Below are positions 16,865-26,653 of a stretch of 64,000 bases of DNA, piece after piece. Each line of letters begins with the position of its first letter. The first letter of the stretch is position 1. This DNA comes from Pontixanthobacter gangjinensis (GTDB lineage Bacteria; Pseudomonadota; Alphaproteobacteria; Sphingomonadales; Sphingomonadaceae): assembly GCF_009827545.1 (NCBI RefSeq), contig NZ_WTYS01000001.1:124001-188000 (forward strand), written 5' to 3'. The notes under the pieces are model-generated. The model was not told the origin of the DNA. It was given only the letters and a program-made list of their open reading frames with translations, and ran no database searches. The translations under genes and the position numbers were made by a program.

Positions 16865-19800
16865 TCACTACCCCCAAAACCGCCACCGCCCGGTGTCAAT
16901 ATAACGAAGCAATCACCCGGCTCCATGTCGGCTGTATCGCTTGAACTCAATTCTTCGATTGTTCCGTTTACCCGCTCGACCCAATTGCGCCCCGGTTGCG
17001 CATCCCCGCCGCCCGACAAGCCGCGTGGTGCGATTTTCCGGCGGTTTGCCAGCATGTTGGCGCGCATCGGCTCCAGGAAAGTAATGCGCCGCTCGACACC
17101 ATCGCCGCCCTTGTGATTGCCTTCTCCGCCGGAGCCAATGCGGATCGCAAATTTATCCAATCGCACCGGCAATCGCGTTTCGAGAATTTCGGGATCAGTC
17201 AGCCGGCTATTAGTCATGTGGGTTTGCACCGCGCTGGTTCCGTCATGATCCGGCCCTGCGCCCGATCCGCCAGCAATCGTTTCGTAATATTGATGCCGCT
17301 CATTGCCGAAAGTGAAATTATTCATAGTCCCTTGGCTTGGGGCGAGCTGTCCAGTCGCAGCGAACAGAGCATCGGTTATGACTTGGCTGGTCTCCACATT
17401 GCCAGCGACGACAGCAGCGGGCGGCGCGGGCTTAAGCATCGACCCTTCAGGCACAATCAATTCGACAGGCCGCAGGCACCCATCATTCATAGGAATCTGA
17501 TCGTCGATCAAAGTACGCAAAACATATAGCGCAGCAGCCCTCGTGATCGAACTGGGCGCATTGAAATTACCCGGCGATTGCGCGCTGGTGCCGGTAAAAT
17601 CGAACACAGCAGACCTCGCACTCCGGTCAATCTGGATCGTAACTTTCACTACTGCACCATTGTCCATAGGATAGGCATATTCGCCATCTTCAAGCCGCCC
17701 TAGCAAGCGCCGGACAGATTCCTCGGCATTCGCAAGCACATGATTCATATAAGCGGCCAGGACTTCGCGCCCTTGCTCGGAGGCTGATTGACAGAGTAAG
17801 CCGGCGCCGCGAGTGCAGGCCGCAAGCTGGGCGCGCAGATCGGAGATATTGCGATCCGGATTGCGGGCCGGCCAGCGAGCGTCAGCTAACGCTTCGCGCA
17901 TTTCTTGTTCGCGGAAATCGCCCTGATCTACCATTAACAGATTATCGAGAAGGACGCCTTCTTCCTCGATTGTCTGGCTATCAGGCGGCATCGAGCCGGG
18001 CGCTATCCCGCCAATATCGGCATGATGCCCGCGAGCGGCGACAAAGGCATCGGGCGCTAAGCTGTTGTCATCATAGAAAACCGGAACAATCACAGTGATA
18101 TCAGGCAAGTGCGTACCGCCGCGATAGGGGTCGTTGAGGACATATGCATCCCCGCGCAGAAGACCTCGCCCATCCCTCGGCTGACCATTCTTGTCTGTCC
18201 CGCGAGCTTCTAATATTCGGCGGATGCTGTCTGCCATCGACCCCAGATGCACCGGAATATGCGGCGCATTGGCAATCAGCGAACCGCTTGCGTCAAACAA
18301 GGCGCAGGAAAAATCGAGGCGTTCTTTGATGTTCACCGAGGTTGCGGTGGATCGCAGCACAACGCCCATTTCTTCGGCAATCGCCATGAAGAGATTGTTG
18401 AATATCTCGAGCCTTACTGGATCGACCTCGGTTCCCGCAGCCTTTTCCCGCTTGAGCGCATCGGCGCGGGTCAAAATTAGGCTGCCTTCCATTGCAAGCT
18501 CCGCCTGCCAGCCGGGCTCAACAATGGTGGTAGAGCCACTATCGATGACAAGCGCTGGGCCAAGAAGGGGGCGGTCCTGTTCCAGCGCAGACCGACCTAT
18601 AACTCTCCAAGGTCCTGAGCCAGTCGCGTTCTCGGCCTGCGGCTCGATTTGGGTTTCGCCTAGCCCGCCTGCAGTTCCGCTGGCTTCAACACTCAAAGCC
18701 TCGACAATGATTGCCGCCAACGCATTTGAATAGCCAAAGCGCGCCCAATGCTCCGCACGAAAGGTGCGCTCCATTTGTTGAATATCGGTACAAGGCACTG
18801 TCAAAACGCTGTCGCTTGCTTCGAACCGCAATCGGGCGCGTGAGATCAGCGTGATATCCTGATGGCTAATCCCTTGGCTTAATAGCGCATTCTTTGCCGA
18901 CTTCTTGAGCGATGCCAATGCTTTGCCAAAATCTTCCTCCAATGGCCGGATTATGCTCTGCTCACGAAAGGCTTTCACCGGCGCAAGACCAATTCCATAA
19001 GCCGACAATATCCCGGCCAGCGGATGCACCAGCACGGTCTCGACGCCTAGCTCGTCAGCCACCCGGCAGGCGTGTTGCCCACCCGCGCCGCCAAAACAGG
19101 CCAGCGCATAGCGCGTCACATCGTGCCCGCGTGCAACGCTGATTTTGCGTATCGCATTGGCCATGCTGTCGATCGCAATTGAGAGAAACCCCTCAGCTAT
19201 ATCGGTCAGCGAAGGCGGATCATCCATCGAAACCGCGATCTCTTCTAGCCTCGCCCGCGATGCATCCGGATCAAGCGGCTCATCACCCCCGGGGCCGAAC
19301 ACCACAGGAAAGAATGCCGGATCAATCCGGCCTAGAAAGAGGTTGCAATCGGTCACCGTTAACGGGCCGCCATTGCGGTAACATGCCGGGCCAGGGTTCG
19401 CCCCTGCGCTCTCCGGTCCAGCGCGAAAACGCAACCCGTCAAATCGGCAAATCGAACCGCCGCCGGCTGCGACAGTATGAATATGCATCATCGGTGCAGC
19501 CATCCGAACACCGGCAATTACGCTTTCGCCGCTAAGTTCATATTCGCCTGCGTAATGGGCGACATCGGTCGACGTCCCGCCCATGTCGAAGCCGATGAGC
19601 CGATCATAACCTAAAGGCGCAGAGGCGGCGACCATTCCGACAACTCCGCCAGCCGGGCCTGACAATATCGCGTCTTTACCCCGGAATGCACCAGCTTCGG
19701 CCAACCCGCCATTTGATTGCATGAAGCGAAGCCGCTTGGTTGGCGGGAGCAAAGCCTCAAGCTGATCGATATAACGCCTTATGACAGGCGAAAGATACGC

Positions 19801-20427
19801 ATCGACGACGGTTGTATCCCCGCGAGGGACCAATTTGATGAGCGGGGAAACTTCATGACTAACGCTGACTTGGGCAAAACCCACTTGCCGGGCGATTTCT
19901 GCAAGCCGCACTTCATGTTTCGTGTACCTCCAGCCATGCATCAGCACGATGGCAATTGCTTCAATTCCATCGTCCTTCGCAGCTTGAAATGATCGGCGAG
20001 CAGCCGCTTCATCCAATTCCCGAAGCACTTTGCCGCCCGCGCAAATTCGCTCGTCAATTTCGATAGCAAGCGAAGACAATTGTTCAGGCAATTCGATATG
20101 CCGCGCAAAAATATGCGGCCGAGCCTGCACGCCTATCCGCAAGGCATCGCCGAACCCTTCGGTGATTGCTAGGGCGAGCCGCTCGCCCTTACGTTCCAGC
20201 AAGGCATTGGTGGCGACTGTCGTGCCTATCCGAACCTCGGCAATCGGGCCTGAGCCATGGAGCGCCATCAGACGCCTGACAGCTTCGCTCGCAGCATCAG
20301 CATAATGGACCGGATTCTCTGACAGCAGCTTATCAAACACGAGCTTGCCGCTAGGCGTTTTCGCCACAACATCGGTAAAGGTACCGCCGCGATCAATCGC
20401 AAAACGCCAGACTTTTTGATCAGCCAT
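16861..20427 (-). CDS. Fused 5-oxoprolinase / hydantoinase A-B family enzyme
   Basis: A 1188-residue protein with the HyuA-like half first ('[15 protein letters not shown]', '[20 protein letters not shown]', '[14 protein letters not shown]', '[15 protein letters not shown]') and the HyuB-like half from about residue 690 ('[20 protein letters not shown]', '[19 protein letters not shown]', '[18 protein letters not shown]'). This is the architecture of ATP-dependent 5-oxoprolinase, which opens 5-oxo-L-proline to glutamate; fused hydantoinases cannot be excluded. I start at the ATG at 20427 (MADQKVW), which avoids overlap with the upstream gene; an ATG at 20451 is possible. The neighbouring DUF969/DUF979 pair favours 5-oxoproline as substrate. 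Confidence 0.9.
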   Translation of the reverse strand: MADQKVWRFAIDRGGTFTDVVAKTPSGKLVFDKLLSENPVHYADAASEAVRRLMALHGSGPIAEVRIGTTVATNALLERKGERLALAITEGFGDALRIGVQARPHIFARHIELPEQLSSLAIEIDERICAGGKVLRELDEAAARRSFQAAKDDGIEAIAIVLMHGWRYTKHEVRLAEIARQVGFAQVSVSHEVSPLIKLVPRGDTTVVDAYLSPVIRRYIDQLEALLPPTKRLRFMQSNGGLAEAGAFRGKDAILSGPAGGVVGMVAASAPLGYDRLIGFDMGGTSTDVAHYAGEYELSGESVIAGVRMAAPMMHIHTVAAGGGSICRFDGLRFRAGPESAGANPGPACYRNGGPLTVTDCNLFLGRIDPAFFPVVFGPGGDEPLDPDASRARLEEIAVSMDDPPSLTDIAEGFLSIAIDSMANAIRKISVARGHDVTRYALACFGGAGGQHACRVADELGVETVLVHPLAGILSAYGIGLAPVKAFREQSIIRPLEEDFGKALASLKKSAKNALLSQGISHQDITLISRARLRFEASDSVLTVPCTDIQQMERTFRAEHWARFGYSNALAAIIVEALSVEASGTAGGLGETQIEPQAENATGSGPWRVIGRSALEQDRPLLGPALVIDSGSTTIVEPGWQAELAMEGSLILTRADALKREKAAGTEVDPVRLEIFNNLFMAIAEEMGVVLRSTATSVNIKERLDFSCALFDASGSLIANAPHIPVHLGSMADSIRRILEARGTDKNGQPRDGRGLLRGDAYVLNDPYRGGTHLPDITVIVPVFYDDNSLAPDAFVAARGHHADIGGIAPGSMPPDSQTIEEEGVLLDNLLMVDQGDFREQEMREALADARWPARNPDRNISDLRAQLAACTRGAGLLCQSASEQGREVLAAYMNHVLANAEESVRRLLGRLEDGEYAYPMDNGAVVKVTIQIDRSARSAVFDFTGTSAQSPGNFNAPSSITRAAALYVLRTLIDDQIPMNDGCLRPVELIVPEGSMLKPAPPAAVVAGNVETSQVITDALFAATGQLAPSQGTMNNFTFGNERHQYYETIAGGSGAGPDHDGTSAVQTHMTNSRLTDPEILETRLPVRLDKFAIRIGSGGEGNHKGGDGVERRITFLEPMRANMLANRRKIAPRGLSGGGDAQPGRNWVERVNGTIEELSSSDTADMEPGDCFVILTPGGGGFGGSE

Positions 20428-20444
20428 TTGCGCGCACTCCGCAA

Positions 20445-21437
20445 TCAACATTCATATGTATTGCGCACCCAATCGATCGAACGCAACTCGGATTTGAGTC
20501 GCTTGGCACCCAGCCTGATCTGCCAATATTGTTCCGAACCAAACGCCTGCCGCCAGTTGTGCAACCTTCTGGTGAACAGCTGCAAATCATGCTCTGCACT
20601 TATGCCGATTGCGCCAAAAACTGCATGGGCTGTGTTAGCGATCCTGACGGCGGCATTGCTGGCAATAATTTTGGCAGTCGCGGCAGGGATTTCGCTCGGG
20701 AGAAAGCTATTTTGGCAAGCGAGCTCGGCCGCCAAACGCACCGCAATCACATCTTCCGCCATCACCGCCAATTGCTGTTGCAGCGCTTGTTGGCGGCCTA
20801 TCGGCTTACCAAATTGGACACGCTCATTTGCATAGGTTGTGGTCATGTCGAGCAGCCGGTCAGCCGCGCCAGATATTGCTGCCGCACTAACCAAAGCCCC
20901 TAAATGGCTGATCCCCGACCCTGGGCGGATGATTCTCAGCGCCTCCCCACTTTTTGGCAAGTTCAACCATGCGTCAACGCTGCCAGGGACATTTGTATAC
21001 TGGCGTTCGAGTTGCCTAACATCAAACAACTGAAGTGCACTTCCGTCGTCAATCAACACATGGTCACAGACCCTGCCGTAAGGAACGAATGTTGAACCAG
21101 CGCCATTTTGACATGCCAATGCGATAGACCCGGATATGGTGCCAATTCCTGCAGTAGAAAGCAGACTTCGTGCGATCATTGTTTCGGCAACCGGCAAAGG
21201 CACCGCATTCCCGCCGAGCGCCATAAACAACGGCGCGACACTCGCCATCCTCAACCCAATCCCGCCTTGGCTTTCAGGCACCAATGCTTGCAAGAAGCCC
21301 GAACTTTCGATGGCTTCCCACATTTCCAAATGCGTTCCTCCGGCCTCGATGCGCCTGATGTCCGCTGGGGCACAGCAAGACGCCAGCATGCCAGCAAACG
21401 GATCAAGTAATTCACGTCTATCCACTTTTCCGCCCAT
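20445..21437 (-). CDS. Acyl-CoA dehydrogenase-like subunit (short, 330 aa)
   Basis: A 330-residue protein of the acyl-CoA dehydrogenase superfamily, shorter than the usual 380. The N-terminal helical and C-terminal parts are recognisable ('[20 protein letters not shown]', '[20 protein letters not shown]', '[20 protein letters not shown]'), while the central beta domain is poorly conserved. It overlaps the upstream, more canonical acyl-CoA dehydrogenase gene by one base (TAATG). Such long-plus-short pairs form alpha2beta2 enzymes in steroid and bulky acyl-CoA degradation, and the short chain often lacks part of the FAD site. I infer the same here. Confidence 0.85.
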   Translation of the reverse strand: MGGKVDRRELLDPFAGMLASCCAPADIRRIEAGGTHLEMWEAIESSGFLQALVPESQGGIGLRMASVAPLFMALGGNAVPLPVAETMIARSLLSTAGIGTISGSIALACQNGAGSTFVPYGRVCDHVLIDDGSALQLFDVRQLERQYTNVPGSVDAWLNLPKSGEALRIIRPGSGISHLGALVSAAAISGAADRLLDMTTTYANERVQFGKPIGRQQALQQQLAVMAEDVIAVRLAAELACQNSFLPSEIPAATAKIIASNAAVRIANTAHAVFGAIGISAEHDLQLFTRRLHNWRQAFGSEQYWQIRLGAKRLKSELRSIDWVRNTYEC

Positions 21438-22588
21438 TACCTTAACCCCAATCCTCGAGCGATAATCCCGCGGAGGATCTCACGGGTTCCGCCTCGCAGG
21501 GAGAAGCTAGGCGCGATATGGCTGACGTATTGCAATGTCCGGTAGAGCTCTGGATTGGCGCTCTCATCAGGATGCGATGCCAAATCATTGGCGATTGCTG
21601 CTGGCAGGTCCTGTTCAAAACTCGTACCCAAGTCCTTGATGATCGAAGCTTCCACAACAGGACTTTCTCCAGCGGCAAGCAAGGCAGTGCACGCCACCGA
21701 CATTCCCCGCAAAGTGGCCAAGCGCGCCATGAATTCTCCAACTAGCGACAGGGTCGTATCATCGCTCCTGCCGGCTTCCCTGAGATGCGCAATCCACGAG
21801 TCGAGCAGGATGATGCTGGAATATATCCGCTCCGGGCCGCTGCGTTCAAAGGCCAATTCAGCGACGACTTGCTTCCAACCAGCGCCCTCTTCACCAATTA
21901 AGGCATCAGCGGACAAATCCACATCATCGAAGAAGACTTCGGCAAAATGTGCATCGCCGGTCAGATCACTAATCGGCTTGATCGTAATCCCGGGCAGCTT
22001 CAAATCGACTATCAATTGTGACAAGCCTTTGTGCCGGTCCTCCGCTCCCCCCGATGTCCGAACCAGCGCAATCATGTAATCTGAATGGAGCGAATTTGTC
22101 GTCCAGATCTTTTGGCCATTCAGCCGCCAACCCTTCTTGGTCCGCTCTGCTTTAGTAGTTACACTTGCAAGGTCCGAACCCGATCCGGGCTCGCTCATCC
22201 CGATGCAAAACAGCGCCTCCCCCCGGCATATCCGGGGGATATAGAATTGCCGCTGCTCTTCGGTGCCGAAATTAAGGATTAGCGGCGCGCTTTGCCTGTC
22301 CGCAATCCAATGCGCCGCAACCGGGGCACCCGCCGCCAGCAATTCCTCAACCACCACAAAGCGCGCAAACGGCCCTCGTCCGCCGCCGCCGTACTGCTCG
22401 GGAATTGTCAGCCCAAGCAATCCCGCCTCGCCTAATTTGCGGCTGAAAGCGGCATCAAATCCGCTCCACGAACGCGCCCGTTGATCCATGGGTAAATCTA
22501 CGACTGCGTCAGCGGCTATCTGCCGTACCAAGGGTCGCAGATCCTCATCGTCTTGCGGCAAATCAGCGTAGGCAAAGTTTTCAAACAC
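21437..22588 (-). CDS. Acyl-CoA dehydrogenase (main subunit)
   Basis: A 383-residue acyl-CoA dehydrogenase with 'GLLGLTIPEQYGGGGRGPFA', the beta-domain 'FCIGMSEPGSGSDLASVTTK', 'GWRLNGQKIWTTNSLHSDYM' and the C-terminal 'LRGGTREILRGIIARGLGL'. It opens a seven-gene minus-strand run and diverges from the crotonase gene 115 bases away, so both probably share a control region in 22589-22703. With the following short subunit it likely forms one enzyme acting on a branched or bulky acyl-CoA. Confidence 0.92.
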   Translation of the reverse strand: MFENFAYADLPQDDEDLRPLVRQIAADAVVDLPMDQRARSWSGFDAAFSRKLGEAGLLGLTIPEQYGGGGRGPFARFVVVEELLAAGAPVAAHWIADRQSAPLILNFGTEEQRQFYIPRICRGEALFCIGMSEPGSGSDLASVTTKAERTKKGWRLNGQKIWTTNSLHSDYMIALVRTSGGAEDRHKGLSQLIVDLKLPGITIKPISDLTGDAHFAEVFFDDVDLSADALIGEEGAGWKQVVAELAFERSGPERIYSSIILLDSWIAHLREAGRSDDTTLSLVGEFMARLATLRGMSVACTALLAAGESPVVEASIIKDLGTSFEQDLPAAIANDLASHPDESANPELYRTLQYVSHIAPSFSLRGGTREILRGIIARGLGLR

Positions 22589-22703
22589 GATTTGGCCCCA
22601 TATCGGAATTCACATTACACTGGGTATGATGAGAAACTGCTGCTGGTGCAAATGCATAAGAGCGAATACCGAAGATCATTCATAATAAGGAGCACTGTGC
22701 GTC

Positions 22704-23504
22704 ATGGAACCATTTCTCAAGACCGAGCGGCGAGGCGCGATCGTGGTCGCTACGCTCAATCGGCCAGAGCAAAGAAATGCCATCTCCGAGCCTACTCATA
22801 GCGAGGAAATCCGCGACTTTTGCGCTACGGTAACGCGCGATCCCTCAATTCGCGCAATTGTCCTTACCGGCGAAGGCAAAGCGTTTTGTGCGGGCGGCAA
22901 TGTCAAACATATGCGCGACAAAGAAGGAATGTTTGCAGGATCTCCGTTCGAGATTCGCAATTCATACCGCACCGGAATTCAACTCATCCCGGCAGCGTTA
23001 TATGAATTGGAAGTGCCAGTTGTCGCTGCGATCAATGGTCACGCCATCGGCGCCGGACTGGATCTTGCTTGCATGTGCGATATCCGCATCGCATCGGATA
23101 ATGCGCTGTTTGCAGAGAGCTTCGTGAAGCTCGGAATCGTGCCAGGCGACGGCGGCGCGTGGTTGCTGCCCCGCGTTGTTGGAATGGCCCGGGCAAGCCA
23201 GATGACGCTTACCGGCGAAATGCTCAATTCCGCCAAGGCGCTGGAATTCGGCCTGGTCAGCGAAGTGACCACCCCCGAAAAATTGATGGGTCGCGCAATG
23301 GAAATCGCAGAATCGATCGCAGCCAACCCCGGCCACGCCACCCGCATGGCCAAACGTCTACTTCGCGAAGGACAAGATATGAAACTGGCACCGCTCTTAG
23401 AAATGTCAGCAGCCTACCAAGCACTCGCCCACCATACGCACGACCATCACGAAGCAGTCGAAGCATTCCTGAACAAACGCCCTGCGGAATTTAAGGACCA
23501 CTAG
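22704..23504 (+). CDS. Enoyl-CoA hydratase/isomerase (crotonase) family
   Basis: A 266-residue crotonase. 'TGEGKAFCAGGNVKHMRD' and 'INGHAIGAGLDLACMCDIRI' form the oxyanion hole region, and 'KLGIVPGDGGAWLLPRVVG' the active-site helix. One expected hydratase glutamate position reads GDGG, so isomerase or other crotonase chemistry is possible. The ATG at 22704 is preceded by AAGGAG at somewhat long spacing (11 bases). Divergent from the acyl-CoA dehydrogenase pair, it likely serves the same pathway. Confidence 0.92.
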   Translation: MEPFLKTERRGAIVVATLNRPEQRNAISEPTHSEEIRDFCATVTRDPSIRAIVLTGEGKAFCAGGNVKHMRDKEGMFAGSPFEIRNSYRTGIQLIPAALYELEVPVVAAINGHAIGAGLDLACMCDIRIASDNALFAESFVKLGIVPGDGGAWLLPRVVGMARASQMTLTGEMLNSAKALEFGLVSEVTTPEKLMGRAMEIAESIAANPGHATRMAKRLLREGQDMKLAPLLEMSAAYQALAHHTHDHHEAVEAFLNKRPAEFKDH

Positions 23505-23566
23505 GTTTCAGCGATTGGCGTCAGATCTGAAAAGCCCAGATCAATGTCGGCAGCTCTAGAATTATG

Positions 23567-23653
23567 TGGTGCCCAGAAGAGGACTCGAACCTCCACATCC
23601 TTGCGAATACTAGCACCTGAAGCTAGCGCGTCTACCAATTCCGCCATCTGGGC
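23567..23653 (-). tRNA. tRNA-Leu (anticodon CAG), CCA encoded
   Basis: On the minus strand the acceptor arms GCCCAGA and TCTGGGC pair over 7 bases, the discriminator is A and CCA is encoded. The anticodon stem CTAGC/GCTAG encloses the loop TTCAGGT, giving anticodon CAG for CUG codons. A long variable arm and the T-loop GGTTCGAGTCC are present, as expected of a class II tRNA. No integrase or phage remnant adjoins it. The rest of the gene-free stretch 23505-23853 shows nothing else I can support. Confidence 0.96.
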
Positions 23654-23853
23654 ACCTGAGCATGCTAGACATCGCATGCCAGCCGCAGGTAGGAGCGGGC
23701 CAGTAGCGGTGGCGGGGCCTGCCTGTCAATGCAGATGATGAGCCAATTGCTGCGAAATTGCTACCGCAGAGGTTGGAATAGTTGCAGGGCTTGGTCGGTT
23801 GCGGCATGGCGCACAGCAACTTCTTGGCTTTCAGAATGCAGGCTTTATTTATC

Positions 23854-24798
23854 ATGGCGAAATCAGATCCTCTCAATGGCAAACTTGTGGTCATCGCCGG
23901 TGGTAGCGGCTTCTTGGGGAATTATGTCGCGCAAGCATTGCTTGAGCGCGGTGCAAGGTTGCGAATTGCCAGCCGTCATCCCGAAGAAGCGTTTAGCTTG
24001 AAGCCACTGGCCAATCTGGGTCAAATCCAATTCGCCCGTTGCGACATAAAGAACGAGCGGAGCGCCGAGGCGGTGGTGCATGGCGCGGATGCGGTGGTCA
24101 ATATGGTCGGATCGTTTGACGGCGATCTGATTGAATTGATGGGTCGGAGCGCAGGTCAGCTGGCAGCTGCTGCTAAACAGGCCGGCGTCACAAGCTTCGT
24201 CCAAGTTAGTGCGATTGGTGCGGATGCAGAGAGCGCCGCTGAATATGCCCAGGCCAAAGCGATAGGCGAGCAGCTAGTGCTTGAGGCCTTCCCAAGCGCG
24301 ACAATCCTGCGTCCGTCGATTATCTTCGGCAAAGATGATAATTTCCTCAATATGTTTGCTGGCCTGATCCAGTTTATGCCGGTGCTTCCGGTGTTTGCGC
24401 CGGAGGCTAAGCTGCAATTGGTCTATGTCGATGACGTTGCCGAGGCGGTGGCGGAAACGCTTGCCCATCCTGGAAAGCATGGCGGCAAAACCTACGAACT
24501 TGGCGGCCCCGAACAGTTGACCATGATGGAAATCAACCGGCGTATTTCTGCCGCGCAAGGCCGCGAGCGAACTTTCATTCCGATGCCCGACATGGTGTCC
24601 GGCATTTTTGCCGCCTTGCCGCTAACGCCAATGGGCACTGACCAATGGAGATTGCTGAAACAGGGCAATGTCGTGGGAGAAAAAGCACTTGGCTTCAAGC
24701 AGTTAGGCATAGAGCCTAAGCCGCTCAGTCTGTTTTTGGACCGCTGGATGGTTCAATACCGCAAGCATGGACGCTTCGCGATGGCATCCAAAAACTGA
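23854..24798 (+). CDS. Complex I NDUFA9-like / NAD(P)-binding SDR-type protein
   Basis: A 314-residue atypical extended short-chain dehydrogenase. The N-terminal 'LVVIAGGSGFLGNYVAQALL' is a GxxGxxG nucleotide-binding loop; 'ASRHPEEA' follows strand 2, 'VNMVGSF' and 'ATILRPSIIFG' are typical of the NDUFA9/NmrA branch, and the catalytic Tyr-x-x-x-Lys appears as EYAQAKAIGE. NDUFA9-like bacterial proteins are linked to quinone or complex I function. The frame opens at 23782, but the ATG at 23854 sits at the expected N-terminus. No strong ribosome-binding site is visible. Confidence 0.85.
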   Translation: MAKSDPLNGKLVVIAGGSGFLGNYVAQALLERGARLRIASRHPEEAFSLKPLANLGQIQFARCDIKNERSAEAVVHGADAVVNMVGSFDGDLIELMGRSAGQLAAAAKQAGVTSFVQVSAIGADAESAAEYAQAKAIGEQLVLEAFPSATILRPSIIFGKDDNFLNMFAGLIQFMPVLPVFAPEAKLQLVYVDDVAEAVAETLAHPGKHGGKTYELGGPEQLTMMEINRRISAAQGRERTFIPMPDMVSGIFAALPLTPMGTDQWRLLKQGNVVGEKALGFKQLGIEPKPLSLFLDRWMVQYRKHGRFAMASKN

Positions 24799-24829
24799 CC
24801 AGCAAGTAAGCTTTGCAGCCTGAGCTGTC

Positions 24830-25321
24830 TCAGGCCGGAGGAGCCTCCGGTTCCTGAGCAATAGCTCCCTGCGCCGCGTCCGGATCCTCAACCGTCAAAG
24901 TAGCGCCCTGCGCGCCAATTATCCGGACCCTCGAGCCGGCCTCGCAATCTGGTCCGCGCGCAATCCATTCACTGTCGCCAACTTTGACGCGCCCTTCCCC
25001 GTTCTGGATGGCGATCGACACCGTCACCAGCTGGCCAATCATCCGGCCACCGCGATTGTTAAGCAGCGGATCGGAACTGACAATCGGCCGGTCGCGCAAG
25101 AAACGCTTGGCCGAATAGGCAATGATCAGCGCCAGAAACACAAAATTGACCACCTGCGCTGCCGTGCCCAGATCGAGCACCATGGTGAGCCCGCCTGTAA
25201 CCAGCGCCGCCAGCGCAAGCCAAATCAGATACATGCCCGGAACAGCGAGTTCAGCCGCCGCCAACGCTATGCCAATGGCAAGCCATGCCCATCCGGCATC
25301 AAGTCCTTGAAACCACTGCAT
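24830..25321 (-). CDS. NfeD family membrane protein
   Basis: A 163-residue protein with two or three N-terminal membrane segments ('AWLAIGIALAAAELAVPGMY', 'LIWLALAALVTGGLTMVLDL') and a C-terminal OB-fold domain ('GRVKVGDSEWIARGPDCEAG', then 'VRIIGAQGATLTVE'). NfeD proteins work with SPFH/stomatin partners in membrane microdomains. Its start overlaps the stop of the SPFH gene by one base (TGATG), confirming the pair. It is the short form without the ClpP-like domain. Confidence 0.9.
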   Translation of the reverse strand: MQWFQGLDAGWAWLAIGIALAAAELAVPGMYLIWLALAALVTGGLTMVLDLGTAAQVVNFVFLALIIAYSAKRFLRDRPIVSSDPLLNNRGGRMIGQLVTVSIAIQNGEGRVKVGDSEWIARGPDCEAGSRVRIIGAQGATLTVEDPDAAQGAIAQEPEAPPA

Positions 25322-26310
25322 CAGCTACTCCTTGGCGTGGTACGGGGCACCGAGCTGCGAGGCTGGCTGGTGGTTGAAGGCGGAACGGGATTACCGCCGC
25401 CATTGCCAATTGCGTCTTTAACCAATTCACCAATTCCGCCCAGCGAACCGATCAGTTGGGTTGCCTCGACCGGGAACAGGATGGTCTTGGCATTCGGGCT
25501 ATCGGCAAATTTGCCAATCGCCTTGGTGTATTCCTGCGCGATGAAGTAATTGATCGCCGCATTACCGCTTTCGGAAATCGCGTCGGACACCATCTGCGTT
25601 GCTTTGGCTTCGGCCTCGGCCAGACGCTCGCGGGCTTCGGCATCGCGGAACGCCGCTTCTTTCTGGCCTTCTGCGGTAAGGATGGCGCTTTGCTTGTCAC
25701 CTTCTGCGCGCAAGATGTTGGATGCGCGGTCGCCCTCGGCTTCGAGGATCTCGGCACGTTTCAGGCGCTCTGCCTTCATCTGACGCGCCATTGCCTCCGA
25801 AATATCGAGCGGCGGGCGAATATCCTTGATTTCCACGCGGGTGATTTTGAGGCCCCAAGGCGAAGTCGCCTGATCGACCACCGACAATAGCCGTGCGTTG
25901 ATCTCGTCACGCTTCGACAATGTCTCATCCAGATCCATCGAACCCATCACCGTGCGAAGGTTGGTGGTCGTGATCGCCATGATTGCGCCATACAAATTGG
26001 AAACCTCATAGGCTGCTTTGTCAGCTTCCAGAACTTGGAAGAAGACCACCGCATCCACGCCAACCATTGCGTTATCGGCAGTGATGATTTCCTGGCCCGG
26101 AATGTCGAGCACCTGTTCCATCATGTTTATCTTGTGGCCGATACGGTCGATAAACGGGATAAGAATGTGCAGACCCGGCTCGGCCGCCTTGGTGAATTTG
26201 CCCAACCGTTCGATCGTGTAGACAAAGCCTTGCTTAACCACGCGGACGGTCGAAAACATCACCGCGACAACCAGCATCACCAACAAAATCAGCAGAATGC
26301 CTTCAATCAT
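25321..26310 (-). CDS. SPFH/band-7 (stomatin, QmcA-like) membrane protein
   Basis: A 329-residue protein with one N-terminal membrane anchor ('[20 protein letters not shown]'), an SPFH domain ('[20 protein letters not shown]', '[20 protein letters not shown]', '[20 protein letters not shown]'), then an Ala/Glu-rich coiled coil ('[20 protein letters not shown]') and a low-complexity tail rich in Pro, Ser and Arg. It oligomerises in the membrane and scaffolds microdomains with NfeD. The 80-bp dispersed element lies 73 bases upstream, oriented as it is before trhO. Confidence 0.93.
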   Translation of the reverse strand: MIEGILLILLVMLVVAVMFSTVRVVKQGFVYTIERLGKFTKAAEPGLHILIPFIDRIGHKINMMEQVLDIPGQEIITADNAMVGVDAVVFFQVLEADKAAYEVSNLYGAIMAITTTNLRTVMGSMDLDETLSKRDEINARLLSVVDQATSPWGLKITRVEIKDIRPPLDISEAMARQMKAERLKRAEILEAEGDRASNILRAEGDKQSAILTAEGQKEAAFRDAEARERLAEAEAKATQMVSDAISESGNAAINYFIAQEYTKAIGKFADSPNAKTILFPVEATQLIGSLGGIGELVKDAIGNGGGNPVPPSTTSQPRSSVPRTTPRSS

Positions 26311-26383
26311 AATTCACTCCCGGTTTTACGTTATAAACAAAGGGTAGCGCGTCCTGGCTAAAGTGGGAAGAAAAACCGCCTGA

Positions 26384-26463
26384 GGGTTACACCTGTAACC
26401 TAACACACCTCAAGCAAGCTCATGACTTAAAACGATTTTACTGTTGGGGATCGGGTTACACAT
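26384..26463 (-). repeat. 80-bp dispersed element, copy 2, upstream of the SPFH gene
   Basis: Minus-strand copy of the element at 6201-6280 (66 of 80 identical, no gap), including the palindrome GGTTACA/TGTAACC at 26385-26400. It lies in the 343-base gap 26311-26653 between divergent genes and points toward the SPFH gene. The rest of that gap shows no gene. Confidence 0.85.
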
Positions 26464-26653
26464 TTGCTCGGGGCCCGGAAATACTCCCGTCCGGTAGTGG
26501 TTTTGAAACGGCAATTCTTGCCACCGAATTTCAGAAAAAATCGCATCTGAGCCGCTTACGCAGAAAATGCCCAAGTAGGAAAATCGAACCCGCACCCTTT
26601 GATTTCACACAGATTTTCATTTGATCTTAACCACAAGCTGTGACAGCGCTCCA

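Noticed and set aside
23567-23653. tRNA-Leu as an integration site
   Set aside because: No integrase, direct repeat of the tRNA 3' end or phage gene was seen nearby.
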